Shown piece after piece: positions 39,316 through 50,993 of a DNA stretch of 64,000 bases (its first letter is position 1; each line of letters starts with the position of its first letter). Position numbers and translations under genes: made by a program. This DNA is from Klebsiella oxytoca (GTDB taxonomy: Bacteria > Pseudomonadota > Gammaproteobacteria > Enterobacterales > Enterobacteriaceae): the NCBI RefSeq assembly GCF_009707385.1, contig NZ_CP046115.1:744001-808000 (forward strand), written 5' to 3'. The notes under the pieces were generated by a model. That model searched no databases. It was not told where the DNA came from and saw only the letters and a list, made by a program, of their open reading frames with translations.

Positions 39316-39729
39316 ATGGCATCCCGACGAGACTGGCAATTACAGCAGCTGGGCATCACCCAGTGGTCGCTACGTCGTCCTGGGGCGTTACAGGGTGAAA
39401 TCGCTATCTCACTTCCTGGACACATTCGTCTGGTGATGGTAGCGGAAGAGCTGCCGTCGCTGACCGAGCCGCTTATCGGCGATATTCTGCGCGCGCTGGC
39501 TCTGACGCCGGAGCAGGTGATGCAGCTAACGCCTGAGCGCGTTGCGATGCTGCCCCAGGAGGGCCGCTGCAATAGCTGGCGGCTGGGTACCGACGAGCCT
39601 CTGCCGCTGGCGGGTGCACAGCTATCCACGCCCGCTTTCGATGAACTTCAGACCAGCACGCCTGCTCGCATGGCGCTCTGGCAACAGATCTGCGCACATG
39701 AACACGATTTCTACCCTCAACGCGGCTGA
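39316..39729 (+). CDS. holD: DNA polymerase III psi subunit HolD
   Basis: 137 residues, equal to E. coli. N-terminal MASRRDWQLQQLGITQW binds chi; the rest binds the clamp-loader tau/gamma collar. Links single-strand-binding protein to the clamp loader through chi. Its end overlaps rimI by 32 bp. Confidence 0.96.
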   Translation: MASRRDWQLQQLGITQWSLRRPGALQGEIAISLPGHIRLVMVAEELPSLTEPLIGDILRALALTPEQVMQLTPERVAMLPQEGRCNSWRLGTDEPLPLAGAQLSTPAFDELQTSTPARMALWQQICAHEHDFYPQRG

Positions 39730-40144
39730 TTTGCCCCACGCCTGGCAAATTGAAACCCGCGCCCATGCTTTCCCCTGGAGCGAGCAGACGTTTGCCAGTA
39801 ATCAGGGTGAACGCTACCTGAATCTTCAACTGTCAGTGGACGGCGTGATGGCGGCTTTTGCGATTACGCAAATTGTGGTCGACGAGGCGACGCTGTTCAA
39901 TATCGCCGTCGATCCAGCTTTTCAGCGTCGTGGGCTGGGCAGAGAACTGCTGGAACATGTTATTGATGAAGTTGAAAAACGCGGCGTCGTTACGCTGTGG
40001 CTGGAGGTGCGCGCATCTAACGTCGCCGCCATCGCGCTCTATGAAAGCTTAGGCTTTAACGAGGCGACGATTCGCCGCAACTATTACCCCACGGTCGACG
40101 GACGTGAGGACGCAATAATTATGGCACTACCAATCAGTATGTAA
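39698..40144 (+). CDS. rimI: Ribosomal-protein S18 alanine acetyltransferase RimI
   Basis: 148 residues from ATG 39698, as in E. coli; the longer frame back to 39542 is holD shadow. GNAT domain with acetyl-CoA loop [10 protein letters not shown] and C-terminal [17 protein letters not shown]. Acetylates the N-terminal Ala of S18. Start inside holD, 14 bp to yjjG. Confidence 0.96.
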   Translation: MNTISTLNAADLPHAWQIETRAHAFPWSEQTFASNQGERYLNLQLSVDGVMAAFAITQIVVDEATLFNIAVDPAFQRRGLGRELLEHVIDEVEKRGVVTLWLEVRASNVAAIALYESLGFNEATIRRNYYPTVDGREDAIIMALPISM

Positions 40145-40158
40145 GACAAGGTGATACG

Positions 40159-40836
40159 ATGAAGTGGGACTGGATTTTCTTTGATGCCGATGAAACGTTA
40201 TTTACGTTTGATTCATTTAGCGGCCTACAGCGGATGTTTCTCGACTATAGCGTGACGTTTTCCGCCGAGGATTTTCAGGACTACCAGGCCGTGAATAAGC
40301 CGCTATGGGTTGATTATCAGAACGGCGCCATCACCTCTTTGCAGCTACAGCATCAGCGTTTTGACGGCTGGTCGGAGCGTCTGAACGTCCCTCCCGGAGT
40401 ACTGAATGACGCGTTTATGAACGCGATGGCGGAGATCTGTTCGCCGCTGCCGGGGGCGGTATCGCTGCTGAACGCGCTGCAGGGTAAAGTGAAAATGGGC
40501 ATCATCACTAACGGTTTTACCTCGCTGCAGCAGACGCGTCTTGAACGGACCGGGTTACGCGATCACTTTGATTTGCTGATCATTTCTGAAGAGGTTGGCG
40601 TCGCTAAGCCGGATGCGCGAATTTTTGACTATGCGCTGGCGCAGGCGGGCAATCCTGAGCGTTCGCGGGTGCTGATGGTCGGCGATACGGCCGAGTCTGA
40701 TATTCGCGGCGGGGTAAATGCCGGTCTGGCGACCTGCTGGTTCAACCCTCATCAACGCGAGCTGCCGGCTGACCTCCGTGCTGACTGGACGGTGGCTTCT
40801 TTAAGCGAACTGGAGCAACTCCTGTGTAAACACTGA
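40159..40836 (+). CDS. yjjG: Pyrimidine nucleotidase YjjG (HAD)
   Basis: 225 residues, as in E. coli. HAD motifs DADETL (the nucleophile Asp9), ITNG, K in GVAKPD and [10 protein letters not shown]. Dephosphorylates dUMP, dTMP and non-canonical nucleotides (house-cleaning). Confidence 0.96.
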   Translation: MKWDWIFFDADETLFTFDSFSGLQRMFLDYSVTFSAEDFQDYQAVNKPLWVDYQNGAITSLQLQHQRFDGWSERLNVPPGVLNDAFMNAMAEICSPLPGAVSLLNALQGKVKMGIITNGFTSLQQTRLERTGLRDHFDLLIISEEVGVAKPDARIFDYALAQAGNPERSRVLMVGDTAESDIRGGVNAGLATCWFNPHQRELPADLRADWTVASLSELEQLLCKH

Positions 40837-40927
40837 TTGCCTCCCCCCCATTGATGGGTAAAATAGCCGCAATTTTTCCATATTCAACATGCGCGGCGCG
40901 TTGCCGCTTACTCAAGAAGATTGAATT

Positions 40928-42517
40928 ATGACGTTGTCTCCTTATTTGCAGGAGGTGGCCAAGCGCCGCACTTTTGCCATTATTTCTCACCCGGATGCCG
41001 GTAAAACGACCATTACTGAAAAGGTTCTGCTATTCGGACAGGCTATCCAGACTGCCGGAACGGTAAAAGGCCGTGGCTCCAGCCAGCATGCGAAATCTGA
41101 CTGGATGGAAATGGAAAAGCAGCGTGGTATTTCTATTACCACTTCCGTCATGCAGTTCCCGTATCACGACTGCCTGGTTAACCTGCTGGATACCCCAGGA
41201 CACGAAGACTTCTCCGAAGATACCTACCGTACCCTGACGGCGGTGGACTGCTGCCTGATGGTTATCGATGCCGCCAAAGGCGTCGAGGATCGTACCCGTA
41301 AGCTGATGGAAGTCACCCGTCTGCGCGATACGCCGATCCTGACTTTTATGAACAAACTTGACCGTGACATCCGCGACCCGATGGAGCTGCTGGATGAAGT
41401 GGAAAACGAGCTGAAAATCGGCTGTGCGCCGATTACCTGGCCTATCGGCTGCGGTAAGCTGTTCAAAGGCGTTTACCACCTCTATAAAGATGAAACCTAC
41501 CTGTATCAGACGGGTAAAGGCCATACCATCCAGGAAGTGCGAATTGTTAAAGGGTTAAACAACCCGGAGCTTGATGCGGCGGTGGGTGAAGACCTGGCGC
41601 AGCAGCTGCGCGATGAGCTGGAGCTGGTGCAAGGCGCCTCTAACGAGTTCGATAAAGAGCTGTTCCTGGCAGGCGAAATTACGCCGGTATTCTTCGGAAC
41701 CGCGCTGGGTAACTTTGGCGTTGATCATATGCTGGACGGCTTAGTGGAGTGGGCGCCTGCGCCGATGCCGCGTAAAACCGACACCCGCACGGTAGAAGCC
41801 TCGGAAGATAAGTTTACCGGCTTCGTCTTTAAAATTCAGGCCAACATGGATCCGAAACACCGTGACCGCGTGGCCTTTATGCGCGTGGTTTCCGGTAAGT
41901 ACGAGAAGGGCATGAAGATGCGCCAGGTCCGTATCGGTAAAGATGTGGTGATCTCCGATGCGCTGACCTTTATGGCAGGCGACCGCTCGCACGTGGAGGA
42001 AGCCTATCCTGGCGATATTCTTGGTCTGCATAACCACGGGACCATCCAGATTGGCGATACCTTCACCCAGGGCGAAATGATGAAGTTCACCGGTATCCCG
42101 AACTTCGCGCCGGAGCTGTTCCGTCGTATTCGCCTGAAAGATCCGCTCAAGCAGAAACAGCTGCTGAAAGGCCTGGTTCAGCTCTCTGAAGAGGGCGCGG
42201 TACAGGTGTTCCGTCCGATCGCTAATAACGACCTTATCGTCGGCGCGGTAGGGGTTCTGCAGTTTGACGTGGTCGTTGCTCGTCTGAAGAGCGAGTACAA
42301 CGTTGAGGCGATTTATGAATCCGTCAACGTTGCTACCGCGCGCTGGGTTGAAAGTAGCGATGCGAAGAAATTCGAAGAGTTTAAGCGCAAAAACGAAATT
42401 CAGCTGGCGCTGGATGGCGGCGATAACCTCACTTATATCGCTCCGACCATGGTGAACCTGAACCTGACGCAGGAACGCTATCCTGACGTGCAGTTCCGTA
42501 AAACTCGCGAGCATTAA
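40928..42517 (+). CDS. prfC: Peptide chain release factor 3
   Basis: 529 residues, equal to E. coli RF3. GTPase G1 [14 protein letters not shown]2 [10 protein letters not shown]3 [10 protein letters not shown]4 NKLDRD. Removes RF1/RF2 after peptide release. A GGAGCGCGG/CCGCGCTCC hairpin at 42526-42549 just past the stop may end the transcript, though with no T-run. Confidence 0.97.
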   Translation: MTLSPYLQEVAKRRTFAIISHPDAGKTTITEKVLLFGQAIQTAGTVKGRGSSQHAKSDWMEMEKQRGISITTSVMQFPYHDCLVNLLDTPGHEDFSEDTYRTLTAVDCCLMVIDAAKGVEDRTRKLMEVTRLRDTPILTFMNKLDRDIRDPMELLDEVENELKIGCAPITWPIGCGKLFKGVYHLYKDETYLYQTGKGHTIQEVRIVKGLNNPELDAAVGEDLAQQLRDELELVQGASNEFDKELFLAGEITPVFFGTALGNFGVDHMLDGLVEWAPAPMPRKTDTRTVEASEDKFTGFVFKIQANMDPKHRDRVAFMRVVSGKYEKGMKMRQVRIGKDVVISDALTFMAGDRSHVEEAYPGDILGLHNHGTIQIGDTFTQGEMMKFTGIPNFAPELFRRIRLKDPLKQKQLLKGLVQLSEEGAVQVFRPIANNDLIVGAVGVLQFDVVVARLKSEYNVEAIYESVNVATARWVESSDAKKFEEFKRKNEIQLALDGGDNLTYIAPTMVNLNLTQERYPDVQFRKTREH

Positions 42518-42701
42518 TCCTCTCCGGAGCGCGGTTTTCGCCGCGCTCCACGCCGGTTTTCCCGTCGATTTCCCTTTCTGGAAAGTTCTTAATTCTTACC
42601 GTTTTGTCCGCTTTTTTACTCGTTCATGCCGCAGTCTTCCGGGTATCTACTACATTTAATAAGTAATTTTTGGAAATCTGGCTTAATAGACTACTTATTT
42701 T

Positions 42702-42709
42702 GCTATACC
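42702..42709 (+). promoter_or_regulatory. Likely sigma-S -10 box of osmY
   Basis: GCTATACC, 26 bases before the osmY ATG, has the C-13 and TATACT features favoured by RpoS; no good -35 lies upstream, as expected. E. coli osmY is a standard RpoS target. Confidence 0.55.
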
Positions 42710-42734
42710 TGCTTAGATATAACGAGGAACGGCG

Positions 42735-43346
42735 ATGACAAGACTTAAGAGCGGCAAGACACTCGTGGCCCTCTTCCTGGGCTCAGCAATAATCAGCGCT
42801 TCAGCGTATGCAGAAAACTCGGCCGTTGACAGTGCTAAATCTGCAGCAAGCAATGCCGGGCAAGCCGTCGATAATTCGATGAACAAAGTCGGGAATTTTA
42901 TGGACGACAGCACTATCACCGCGAGGGTGAAGGCGGCGCTGATCGATCATAAAGACATTCGTAGCACCGATATCTCTGTGAAAACTGAAGATAAAGTCGT
43001 CACTTTAAGCGGTACGGTTGACAGTGCAGAACAGCATAAGCAAGCCCTTAGCGTAGCGAAGGCCGTTGAAGGTGTGGCCTCCGTTAATGACAAGCTGAGC
43101 GTGCATAATGAAAAATCCGCTTCGCTGAAAGGTTATGCAGGCGACACGGCGGTAACCAGCGAGATCAAAGCTAAATTGCTGGCTGACGATATCGTTCCGT
43201 CGCGTAACGTGAAGGTAGAGACCACTGATGGCGTCGTGCACCTATCCGGCACGGTCGAATCCAGCAAGCAGTCCGAGCGTGCCGAAGGCATTGCTAAAGC
43301 CGTTTCCGGCGTTAAAAGCGTGAAGAACGATATTAGCGTTAAATAA
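42735..43346 (+). CDS. osmY: Osmotically induced periplasmic protein OsmY
   Basis: 203 residues (E. coli 201). Signal peptide cleaved after SAYA-EN near 28. Two BON domains (about 56-125 and 135-203; [26 protein letters not shown] in the first). Periplasmic chaperone-like protein. No downstream terminator with T-run; ytjA follows after 124 bp that include a TGCGG/CCGCA hairpin. Confidence 0.95.
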   Translation: MTRLKSGKTLVALFLGSAIISASAYAENSAVDSAKSAASNAGQAVDNSMNKVGNFMDDSTITARVKAALIDHKDIRSTDISVKTEDKVVTLSGTVDSAEQHKQALSVAKAVEGVASVNDKLSVHNEKSASLKGYAGDTAVTSEIKAKLLADDIVPSRNVKVETTDGVVHLSGTVESSKQSERAEGIAKAVSGVKSVKNDISVK

Positions 43347-43470
43347 ATCCATTCATTAAAAGAATTTATTCTGCGGCCTTTCCGCAGGATGTGTAGCACC
43401 ACAGGGTTGTGTATGCGCGGCCTGAGTGCGCAGAAAATCGACCGTCATTAACTATGGTAAGGAGAGACGT

Positions 43471-43632
43471 ATGTTTAGATGGGGCATTATTTTTCTGGTG
43501 ATCGCCTTAATTGCTGCCGCTCTGGGCTTTGGTGGCCTCGCAGGTACCGCTGCCTGGGCTGCTAAAATTGTCTTTGTTGTCGGTATTATTCTGTTCCTGG
43601 TCAGCCTGTTCACCGGCCGTCGGCGTCCCTAG
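43471..43632 (+). CDS. ytjA: YtjA, small DUF1328 membrane protein
   Basis: 53 residues from ATG 43471 after AAGGAG. Two helices with [20 protein letters not shown] and a basic GRRRP tail, as in E. coli YtjA. Function unknown. Confidence 0.92.
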   Translation: MFRWGIIFLVIALIAAALGFGGLAGTAAWAAKIVFVVGIILFLVSLFTGRRRP

Positions 43633-43661
43633 ACGTTAACCAGTGAAATACCGTCTTACAT

Positions 43662-43688
43662 AAAGCCAGTCAATGTGACTGGCTTTCT
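43662..43688 (+). terminator. Terminator after ytjA
   Basis: AAAGCCAGTCA, ATG loop, TGACTGGCTTT: an 11-bp perfect stem ending in TTTC. Separates ytjA from yjjU. Confidence 0.8.
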
Positions 43689-43752
43689 CAGTTTCAGGAC
43701 GTTAAAAATTGCGTTACCTTTGTTTCTATTATAAGCAAGACAGGAAAGCAGG

Positions 43753-44826
43753 GTGGGGCAGCGAATTCCCGTTACGTTAGGCAACATTACGCCGTTATCG
43801 GTAAAACCCTTCCAGCCGGGCAGGCTTGCGCTGGTGTGCGAGGGAGGGGGACAGCGAGGGATTTTTACCGCCGGGGTACTGGACGAATTTATGCGCGCGG
43901 GATTTAACCCGTTCGATATGATGTTTGGCACCTCCGCCGGGGCGCAAAATTTATCGGCCTATCTGTGCAACCAGCCGGGCTATGCCCGTAAAGTAATCAC
44001 CCGCTACACTACCGCCCGCGAATTTTTCGACCCGATGCGTTTTGTCCGCGGAGGCAACCTCATCGACCTCGACTGGCTGGTCGACAGTACCGCCAAAAAA
44101 ATGCCGCTGGCAATGGCTTATGCTGAAGATCGTTTTGCTCAGGGAAAAGAGTTCTGGATGTGCGCCTGCCGCGGCGATGATTATACGCCAAACTATTTTT
44201 CCCCTACCCGGCAAACCTGGCTTGACCTGATTCGCGCCTCCAGCGCCATTCCCGGGTTTTACCGCAGCGGCGTGCTGCTGGAAGGAGTGAGCTATCTTGA
44301 CGGCGGCGTCAGCGATGCGATACCCGTGCAGGAGGCCGCCCGTCGGGGAGCGCAAACCATCGTGGTGATCCGCACCGTGCCTTCGCAGATGTATTACACT
44401 CCGCAGTGGTTTAAACGAATGGAGCGCTGGCTCGGCGAAAGTAGCCTGCAGCCGTTTGTGAATCTGGTGCAGCACCATGAAACCACCTATCGCACCACGC
44501 AGGAATTTATTGAAAAACCGCCGGGTAAGCTGCGAATTCTGGAAATATACCCGCAGAGGCCATTGAAAAGTATGGCATTAGGCAGCCGCCTTCCCGCTTT
44601 GTTGGAAGACTACAAGACCGGTCGCCAGTGCGGGCGTTATTTCCTGGCCACCGTCGGTAAACTGCTGGCCGATAAACCGCCGTTATTGCGCCATTCGCCG
44701 CGCATTGCCGTGCCGAAAGCGGTGGTTATCCCGCCAGCACCCGTGGCCAATGAAATCCCTCAGACCCCGGTTATCGCGGCCCTGCAGGCTAATGATGCCA
44801 GCTTCGATAATGAGGATCTGGCGTGA
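43753..44826 (+). CDS. yjjU: Patatin-like phospholipase YjjU
   Basis: 357 residues from GTG 43753 (VGQRIPVTLGN), equal to E. coli YjjU. Oxyanion loop GGGQRG, nucleophile elbow GTSAGA (Ser), and DGG for the catalytic Asp (YLDGGVSD). Stop overlaps yjjV start by 4 bp. Confidence 0.94.
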   Translation: MGQRIPVTLGNITPLSVKPFQPGRLALVCEGGGQRGIFTAGVLDEFMRAGFNPFDMMFGTSAGAQNLSAYLCNQPGYARKVITRYTTAREFFDPMRFVRGGNLIDLDWLVDSTAKKMPLAMAYAEDRFAQGKEFWMCACRGDDYTPNYFSPTRQTWLDLIRASSAIPGFYRSGVLLEGVSYLDGGVSDAIPVQEAARRGAQTIVVIRTVPSQMYYTPQWFKRMERWLGESSLQPFVNLVQHHETTYRTTQEFIEKPPGKLRILEIYPQRPLKSMALGSRLPALLEDYKTGRQCGRYFLATVGKLLADKPPLLRHSPRIAVPKAVVIPPAPVANEIPQTPVIAALQANDASFDNEDLA

Positions 44827-45602
44827 CGCGGCGATTTATTGATACCCACTGCCACTTTGACTTTCCTCCTTTCACCGGCGACGAAACCGCCAGCGTTGCC
44901 CGGGCGGCGCAGGCTGGCGTGACGCAGATTGTGGTACCCGCAACAGAAGCGGATAATTTTGCCCGCATCCTCGCGCTGGCAGAGAAGTATAGCGAGCTCT
45001 ATGCCGCATTAGGTTTACATCCGATCGTTATTGAGCGGCATGATGAGGGTAGCCTGGAACGACTCGACGCCTGTTTGGCTCAGGGTCACGATAAGCTGAT
45101 CGCCGTAGGGGAAATCGGTCTCGATCTCTATCGTGAGGATCCGCAGTTTGATCGTCAGGTTGCTGTATTTGAGGCGCAGCTGAGGCTGGCGAAGCGCTAC
45201 GATCTCCCGGTGATCCTCCACTCCAGACGTACCCACGATAAGCTGGCTATGCTGCTAAAAAAGCACGCTCTGCCGAGAACCGGCGTGGTACACGGTTTTG
45301 CCGGCAGCCTACAGCAGGCGGAGCGTTTTGTGCAGCTGGGCTACAAAATTGGCGTTGGCGGTACGATTACCTATCCGCGCGCCAGCAAGACGCGGGATGT
45401 AATGGCGCAGCTGCCGTTGACGGCGCTGCTGCTGGAGACCGACGCGCCGGATATGCCGTTGAACGGTTTCCAGGGACAGCCGAACAGGCCTGAACAGGTC
45501 GCTCGCGTGTTCTCCGCCTTATGCGAGCTTCGCCCTGAGCCTGCGGAAGAAATTGCTAATGCTATGATTTGTAATACAAAAGAGGTTTTTTCTCTTCCAT
45601 AA
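44823..45602 (+). CDS. yjjV: TatD-family metal-dependent hydrolase YjjV
   Basis: 259 residues, as in E. coli. TIM-barrel deoxyribonuclease family: DTHCHFD metal site, GEIGLDLY, HSRR, HGFAG and ETDAPDM metal-ligand motifs. Starts with GTG 44823 within yjjU stop. Confidence 0.94.
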   Translation: MTRRFIDTHCHFDFPPFTGDETASVARAAQAGVTQIVVPATEADNFARILALAEKYSELYAALGLHPIVIERHDEGSLERLDACLAQGHDKLIAVGEIGLDLYREDPQFDRQVAVFEAQLRLAKRYDLPVILHSRRTHDKLAMLLKKHALPRTGVVHGFAGSLQQAERFVQLGYKIGVGGTITYPRASKTRDVMAQLPLTALLLETDAPDMPLNGFQGQPNRPEQVARVFSALCELRPEPAEEIANAMICNTKEVFSLP

Positions 45603-45749
45603 TATTTTATGGAGTGATCTGTGTCTCATTCCTGCCTTTTTATCTCATTGTTTTGCTTAAAATGTGTGAGCTACGGCGGGCTTGATGGTTTCATACCGTT
45701 ATAATCGCGGAGGTTTTAAGGCTGAACTATCAATACACAGGGACTCTGT

Positions 45750-47027
45750 ATGCAAATTATCATGGGACTTATCGGCATGGTGGTGTTGTTAGCCATCGCT
45801 GTGCTCCTCTCAAGCAATCAAAAAGCCATCAATATGCGTACCGTCCTCGGCGCCTGGATTATCCAGGTGGGGATCGGCGCGTTAATTCTCTACGTACCGG
45901 CCGGGCGCACGGCGCTGCTGGCTATGTCAAACGGCGTTGCCAACGTTATCGCTTATGGCAATGAAGGGATCGGCTTTATTTTTGGCGGACTGGTTTCCGA
46001 TAAGATGTTTGAAGTTTTCGGCGGCGGCGGGTTTGTTTTTGCTCTGCGCGTCCTTCCGGTGATTGTCTTCTTCTCATCGCTTATCGCCGTCCTTTATTAT
46101 CTCGGCATCATGCAGTTTGTTATCCGCATTCTTGGCGGAGCGCTGCGGGCGGTACTGAAAACCTCGCGCACGGAATCGCTTTCTGCCACGGCGAATATCT
46201 TTGTTGGTCAGACCGAAGCGCCGCTGGTCGTGCGTCCTTACATCGCCACCATGACCCGCTCTGAGCTATTTGCGGTGATGTGTGGGGGCCTGGCTTCGGT
46301 CGCGGGCTCCGTTCTCGCCGGCTATGCCCAGATGGGCGTACCGCTGGAATATCTGATTGCCGCTTCGTTTATGGCAGCGCCGGGCGGTCTGCTGTTTGCG
46401 AAGATTATCGTGCCGGAAACTGAGCAGCCGCAAGATAGCCCGGCGCTGGAAAAAAATGACGCCGATCCTGAGGCTCCGGCAAACGTACTGGATGCTGCCG
46501 CATCCGGGGCAGCTTCGGGGATGCAGCTGGCGCTCAACGTCGGGGCGATGCTGCTGGCGTTTATCGCGCTGATTGCCCTGGTTAACGGTATTCTTTCCGG
46601 CGTCGGCGGCTGGTTTAACTATCCGGAGCTGTCGCTACAAATGATTCTCGGCTGGGTCTTTTCGCCGCTGGCGTGGGTGATTGGCGTTCCGTGGAATGAG
46701 GCTACCGTTGCGGGTTCATTTATCGGCCAGAAGCTGATTATCAACGAGTTTGTGGCTTATATGAATTTCGGCGAATATCTGAAAGCCGACGTCGAAGTGG
46801 CTGCCGCAGGTTTACAGGTGATTTCCACCCACACCAAAGCCATTATCTCCTTTGCCCTGTGCGGTTTTGCCAACCTGTCGTCCATTGCTATTTTGATTGG
46901 TGGATTGGGCGGGATGGCGCCAACTCGCCGACAGGAGATTGCGCAACTGGGTATGCGGGCCGTGGCGGCGGGTACGCTTTCTAACCTGATGAGCGCCACC
47001 ATTGCAGGCGTTTTCCTCGCGCTATAA
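45750..47027 (+). CDS. NupC-type concentrative nucleoside transporter
   Basis: 425 residues of the CNT family, inner membrane, nucleoside/H+ symport. [30 protein letters not shown] (substrate site) and NEFVAYMNF match NupC/YeiJ/YeiM. A NupC-style hydrophilic loop at about 225-245. Placed before the deo operon it feeds deoxynucleosides to DeoA/DeoD. E. coli has yjjW-yjjI here. Start ATG 45750 has only a weak site. No clear promoter in the 147-bp gap. Confidence 0.9.
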   Translation: MQIIMGLIGMVVLLAIAVLLSSNQKAINMRTVLGAWIIQVGIGALILYVPAGRTALLAMSNGVANVIAYGNEGIGFIFGGLVSDKMFEVFGGGGFVFALRVLPVIVFFSSLIAVLYYLGIMQFVIRILGGALRAVLKTSRTESLSATANIFVGQTEAPLVVRPYIATMTRSELFAVMCGGLASVAGSVLAGYAQMGVPLEYLIAASFMAAPGGLLFAKIIVPETEQPQDSPALEKNDADPEAPANVLDAAASGAASGMQLALNVGAMLLAFIALIALVNGILSGVGGWFNYPELSLQMILGWVFSPLAWVIGVPWNEATVAGSFIGQKLIINEFVAYMNFGEYLKADVEVAAAGLQVISTHTKAIISFALCGFANLSSIAILIGGLGGMAPTRRQEIAQLGMRAVAAGTLSNLMSATIAGVFLAL

Positions 47028-47051
47028 CCGTAGTTATTGACTGCTAAAATC

Positions 47052-47073
47052 CCGGCGGTTCTTCAGCCGCCGG
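47052..47073. other. Hairpin after the nucleoside transporter
   Basis: CCGGCGG and CCGCCGG pair around an 8-base loop, 25 bases after the stop. No T-run; possible Rho-assisted end of the transporter transcript. Confidence 0.5.
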
Positions 47074-47198
47074 CGACTCGCTTCTTAGTGTTAAAATCCC
47101 ATCATGCTTCAACGCTCTGTTTATCAATGGCTAGCGAGCTTTTTTGCATTTTCTCGCACAAAATGTGCGCACTGACGTCGAGTTGTTACGAGTGGTTA

Positions 47199-47214
47199 TG
47201 TTATAATAATAACA
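47199..47214 (+). promoter_or_regulatory. DeoR operator O1 (deoP1)
   Basis: TGTTATAATAATAACA fits the DeoR operator TGTTAGAATNCTAACA in both arms. About 230 bases before deoC, as for the P1 operator of E. coli. Confidence 0.85.
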
Positions 47215-47289
47215 TTAGGTCGGCGCTGAGATTGCTGATTATGCTTACCGAGCGTTTTACTCGTTGAGCGCCAGCCATAAGATAATTTA

Positions 47290-47305
47290 TGTGATTAATA
47301 TCACG
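47290..47305 (+). promoter_or_regulatory. CRP site 2 of deoP2
   Basis: TGTGA-TTAATA-TCACG: near-perfect CRP site. Together with the site 53 bases downstream it brackets the place where CytR binds in E. coli deoP2. Confidence 0.8.
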
Positions 47306-47342
47306 TTACAGCAATGCAAATTGGTGATTAGTTTTCATTAAC

Positions 47343-47358
47343 TGTGATGTATATCGAA
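47343..47358 (+). promoter_or_regulatory. CRP site 1 of deoP2
   Basis: TGTGA-TGTATA-TCGAA, almost identical to the E. coli deoP2 CRP-1 site (TGTGATGTGTATCGAA). Lies before the second DeoR operator. Confidence 0.85.
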
Positions 47359-47375
47359 GTGTAGCGGCGAGGGAA

Positions 47376-47391
47376 TGTTACAATAGTAACA
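47376..47391 (+). promoter_or_regulatory. DeoR operator O2 (deoP2)
   Basis: TGTTACAATAGTAACA, both arms intact, 177 bases after O1, so looping between the two DeoR octamers seems possible. Beginning of the deo leader. The rest of 47028-47443 has only the transporter hairpin, AT-rich DNA and these sites. Confidence 0.9.
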
Positions 47392-47443
47392 GACTCGCAA
47401 GGTGAACAAACTTTAAAGCGGCAATACGCCGTCGGAGTATGAA

Positions 47444-48223
47444 ATGACTGATTTAACTGCAAGCAGCCTGCGCGCGTTGAAACTGATGGACCTGACAACC
47501 CTGAACGATGATGACACCAATGAAAAAGTGATCGCGCTGTGTCGTCAGGCCAAAACACCGGTAGGTAACACTGCCGCAGTGTGTATCTATCCGCGCTTTA
47601 TCCCGATCGCTCGTAAGACGCTGAACGAGCAGGGAACCCCGGATATCCGCATCGCGACGGTGACCAACTTCCCGCACGGCAACGATGATATTGATATCGC
47701 CCTGGCGGAAACCCGCGCGGCGATTGCTTACGGTGCCGATGAAGTTGACGTCGTGTTCCCTTACCGTGCGCTGATTGCGGGTAACGAACAGGTGGGTTTT
47801 GACCTGGTGAAAGCCTGTAAGGAAGCCTGTGCGGCGGCAAACGTTTTGCTAAAAGTGATTATCGAAACCGGAGAGCTGAAAGAAGAGGCGCTGATTCGTA
47901 AAGCGTCTGAAATCTCCATCAAAGCCGGTGCCGATTTCATCAAAACGTCTACCGGCAAAGTTCCGGTGAACGCAACGCCGGAAAGCGCGCGCATCATGCT
48001 GGAAGTTATTCGTGATATGGGCGTTCAGCAGAGCGTGGGCTTCAAACCGGCAGGCGGCGTGCGTAGCGCAGAAGACGCGCAAAAATTCCTCGCCATTGCC
48101 GATGAACTGTTCGGTGCCGAATGGGCAGACTCTCGCCACTACCGCTTTGGCGCTTCCAGCCTGCTGGCAAGCCTGCTTAAAGCGCTGGGACACGGCGATG
48201 GTAAGAGCGCCAGCAGCTACTAA
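47444..48223 (+). CDS. deoC: Deoxyribose-phosphate aldolase
   Basis: 259 residues, equal to E. coli. Class I aldolase splitting 2-deoxyribose 5-phosphate to acetaldehyde and glyceraldehyde 3-phosphate. Schiff-base Lys in FIKTSTGK, second Lys in [10 protein letters not shown]. First gene of deoCABD. Confidence 0.98.
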   Translation: MTDLTASSLRALKLMDLTTLNDDDTNEKVIALCRQAKTPVGNTAAVCIYPRFIPIARKTLNEQGTPDIRIATVTNFPHGNDDIDIALAETRAAIAYGADEVDVVFPYRALIAGNEQVGFDLVKACKEACAAANVLLKVIIETGELKEEALIRKASEISIKAGADFIKTSTGKVPVNATPESARIMLEVIRDMGVQQSVGFKPAGGVRSAEDAQKFLAIADELFGAEWADSRHYRFGASSLLASLLKALGHGDGKSASSY

Positions 48224-48244
48224 AACGTAATTTGCCTGACCGTA

Positions 48245-48265
48245 AGGCCGGATGTCGTCCGGCCT
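48245..48265. repeat. REP-like hairpin between deoC and deoA
   Basis: AGGCCGGA, TGTCG, TCCGGCCT: perfect 8-bp stem. Fits a short REP (Y-) element; may separate deoC and deoA mRNA stability. Confidence 0.6.
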
Positions 48266-48301
48266 GTGGTTGGTCTTTGACTCTTTCCCCGGGAGGTTAT
48301 C

Positions 48302-49624
48302 TTGTTTCTCGCACAAGAAATTATTCGTAAAAAACGCGATGGTCATGCGCTGAGTGATGAAGAAATTCGTTTTTTCATCAACGGTATCCGCGATAACACT
48401 ATTTCAGAAGGGCAGATAGCTGCTCTGGCGATGACCATTTTTTTCCACGATATGTCTATGCCGGAACGCGTTTCGCTGACCATGGCGATGCGGGATTCAG
48501 GTACCGTTCTGGACTGGAAGAGCCTTAACCTCAACGGACCGATCGTCGATAAGCACTCGACCGGCGGCGTAGGCGATGTGACCTCGCTGATGCTGGGACC
48601 AATGGTCGCAGCCTGTGGCGGCTATGTGCCGATGATCTCCGGGCGCGGCCTCGGTCATACTGGCGGTACGCTCGACAAGCTGGAAGCGATTCCCGGTTTC
48701 GATATCTTCCCGGACGATAGCCGCTTCCGTGAAATCATTAAAGATGTTGGCGTCGCGATTATCGGGCAGACCAGCTCTCTGGCACCAGCGGACAAACGTT
48801 TTTATGCGACCCGCGATATTACCGCGACGGTGGATTCCATCCCGCTGATCACCGCCTCGATCCTGGCGAAAAAACTGGCGGAAGGGCTGGATGCGCTGGT
48901 GATGGATGTCAAAGTCGGCAGCGGCGCTTTTATGCCGACTTATGAGCTTTCCGCCGCGCTGGCGGAAGCGATCGTTGGCGTCGCTAACGGCGCAGGCGTG
49001 CGGACGACCGCACTGCTGACCGATATGAATCAGGTGCTGGCCTCCAGCGCCGGTAATGCGGTGGAAGTGCGGGAAGCCGTGCAGTTCCTCACCGGCGAGT
49101 ACCGCAATCCGCGGCTGTTGGAGGTGACGATGGCGCTGTGCGTCGAGATGCTCATTTCCGGCAGGCTGGCGGAGAACGACGCCGACGCGCGGGCTAAGCT
49201 TCAGGCGGTGCTGGATAACGGCAAAGCCGCAGAAGTCTTTGGCCGTATGGTGGCAGCGCAAAAAGGCCCAGGCGATTTCGTGGAAAACTACGATAAATAC
49301 CTGCCGGGCGCGATGCTGAGCAAAGCGGTCTACGCCGAAGGCGAAGGATTTGTTGCCGAAATGGACACTCGCGCGCTGGGCATGGCGGTGGTCTCCATGG
49401 GCGGCGGACGCCGCCAGGCATCGGATCTGATTGATTACAGCGTCGGCTTTACCGACATGGTTCCTCTCGGCGCGCGCATTGATACACAGCAGCCGCTGGC
49501 GGTTATCCATGCTAAAGATGAAAACAGCTGGCAGGAAGCCGCCAGGGCCGTTAAAGCGGCCATTAAACTTGACGATAAAGCGCCTGAAATTACGCCAACG
49601 GTCTATCGTCGTATCACCGAATAG
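48302..49624 (+). CDS. deoA: Thymidine phosphorylase
   Basis: 440 residues, equal to E. coli, from a TTG start after GGGAGG at 48290-48295, also the start known in E. coli. Motifs [15 protein letters not shown] (phosphate site), [16 protein letters not shown]. Converts thymidine to thymine and deoxyribose 1-phosphate. Confidence 0.98.
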   Translation: MFLAQEIIRKKRDGHALSDEEIRFFINGIRDNTISEGQIAALAMTIFFHDMSMPERVSLTMAMRDSGTVLDWKSLNLNGPIVDKHSTGGVGDVTSLMLGPMVAACGGYVPMISGRGLGHTGGTLDKLEAIPGFDIFPDDSRFREIIKDVGVAIIGQTSSLAPADKRFYATRDITATVDSIPLITASILAKKLAEGLDALVMDVKVGSGAFMPTYELSAALAEAIVGVANGAGVRTTALLTDMNQVLASSAGNAVEVREAVQFLTGEYRNPRLLEVTMALCVEMLISGRLAENDADARAKLQAVLDNGKAAEVFGRMVAAQKGPGDFVENYDKYLPGAMLSKAVYAEGEGFVAEMDTRALGMAVVSMGGGRRQASDLIDYSVGFTDMVPLGARIDTQQPLAVIHAKDENSWQEAARAVKAAIKLDDKAPEITPTVYRRITE

Positions 49625-49640
49625 TTATATACTGATCTGA

Positions 49641-50900
<1,260 letters not shown>

Positions 50901-50906
50901 TTATTT

Positions 50907-50937
50907 GCCCGGTGAGTCACCTCACCGGGCCTTTTTT
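50907..50937 (+). terminator. Intrinsic terminator between deoB and deoD
   Basis: GCCCGGTGAG, TCAC, CTCACCGGGC then CTTTTTTG: a perfect 10-bp stem with a T6 tail, 7 bases after the deoB stop. As strong as any end-of-operon terminator in this window, yet inside the deo operon. Confidence 0.88.
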
Positions 50938-50940
50938 GTA

Positions 50941-50969
50941 GGCCTGATCAGGCGTAGCCGCCATCAGGC
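50941..50969 (-). repeat. REP element between deoB and deoD
   Basis: Reverse complement is GCCTGATGGCGGCTACGCCTGATCAGGCC, matching the REP consensus. It stands between the terminator and deoD. Confidence 0.75.
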
Positions 50970-50993
50970 AACAACATTAAGAAGGATTTAACG

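Noticed and set aside
41741..42514. Long antisense frame within prfC
   Set aside because: Shadow of a strongly conserved gene in GC-rich codon use.
48497..49510. 337-residue antisense frame in deoA
   Set aside because: Shadow frame with low-complexity composition and no known motif.
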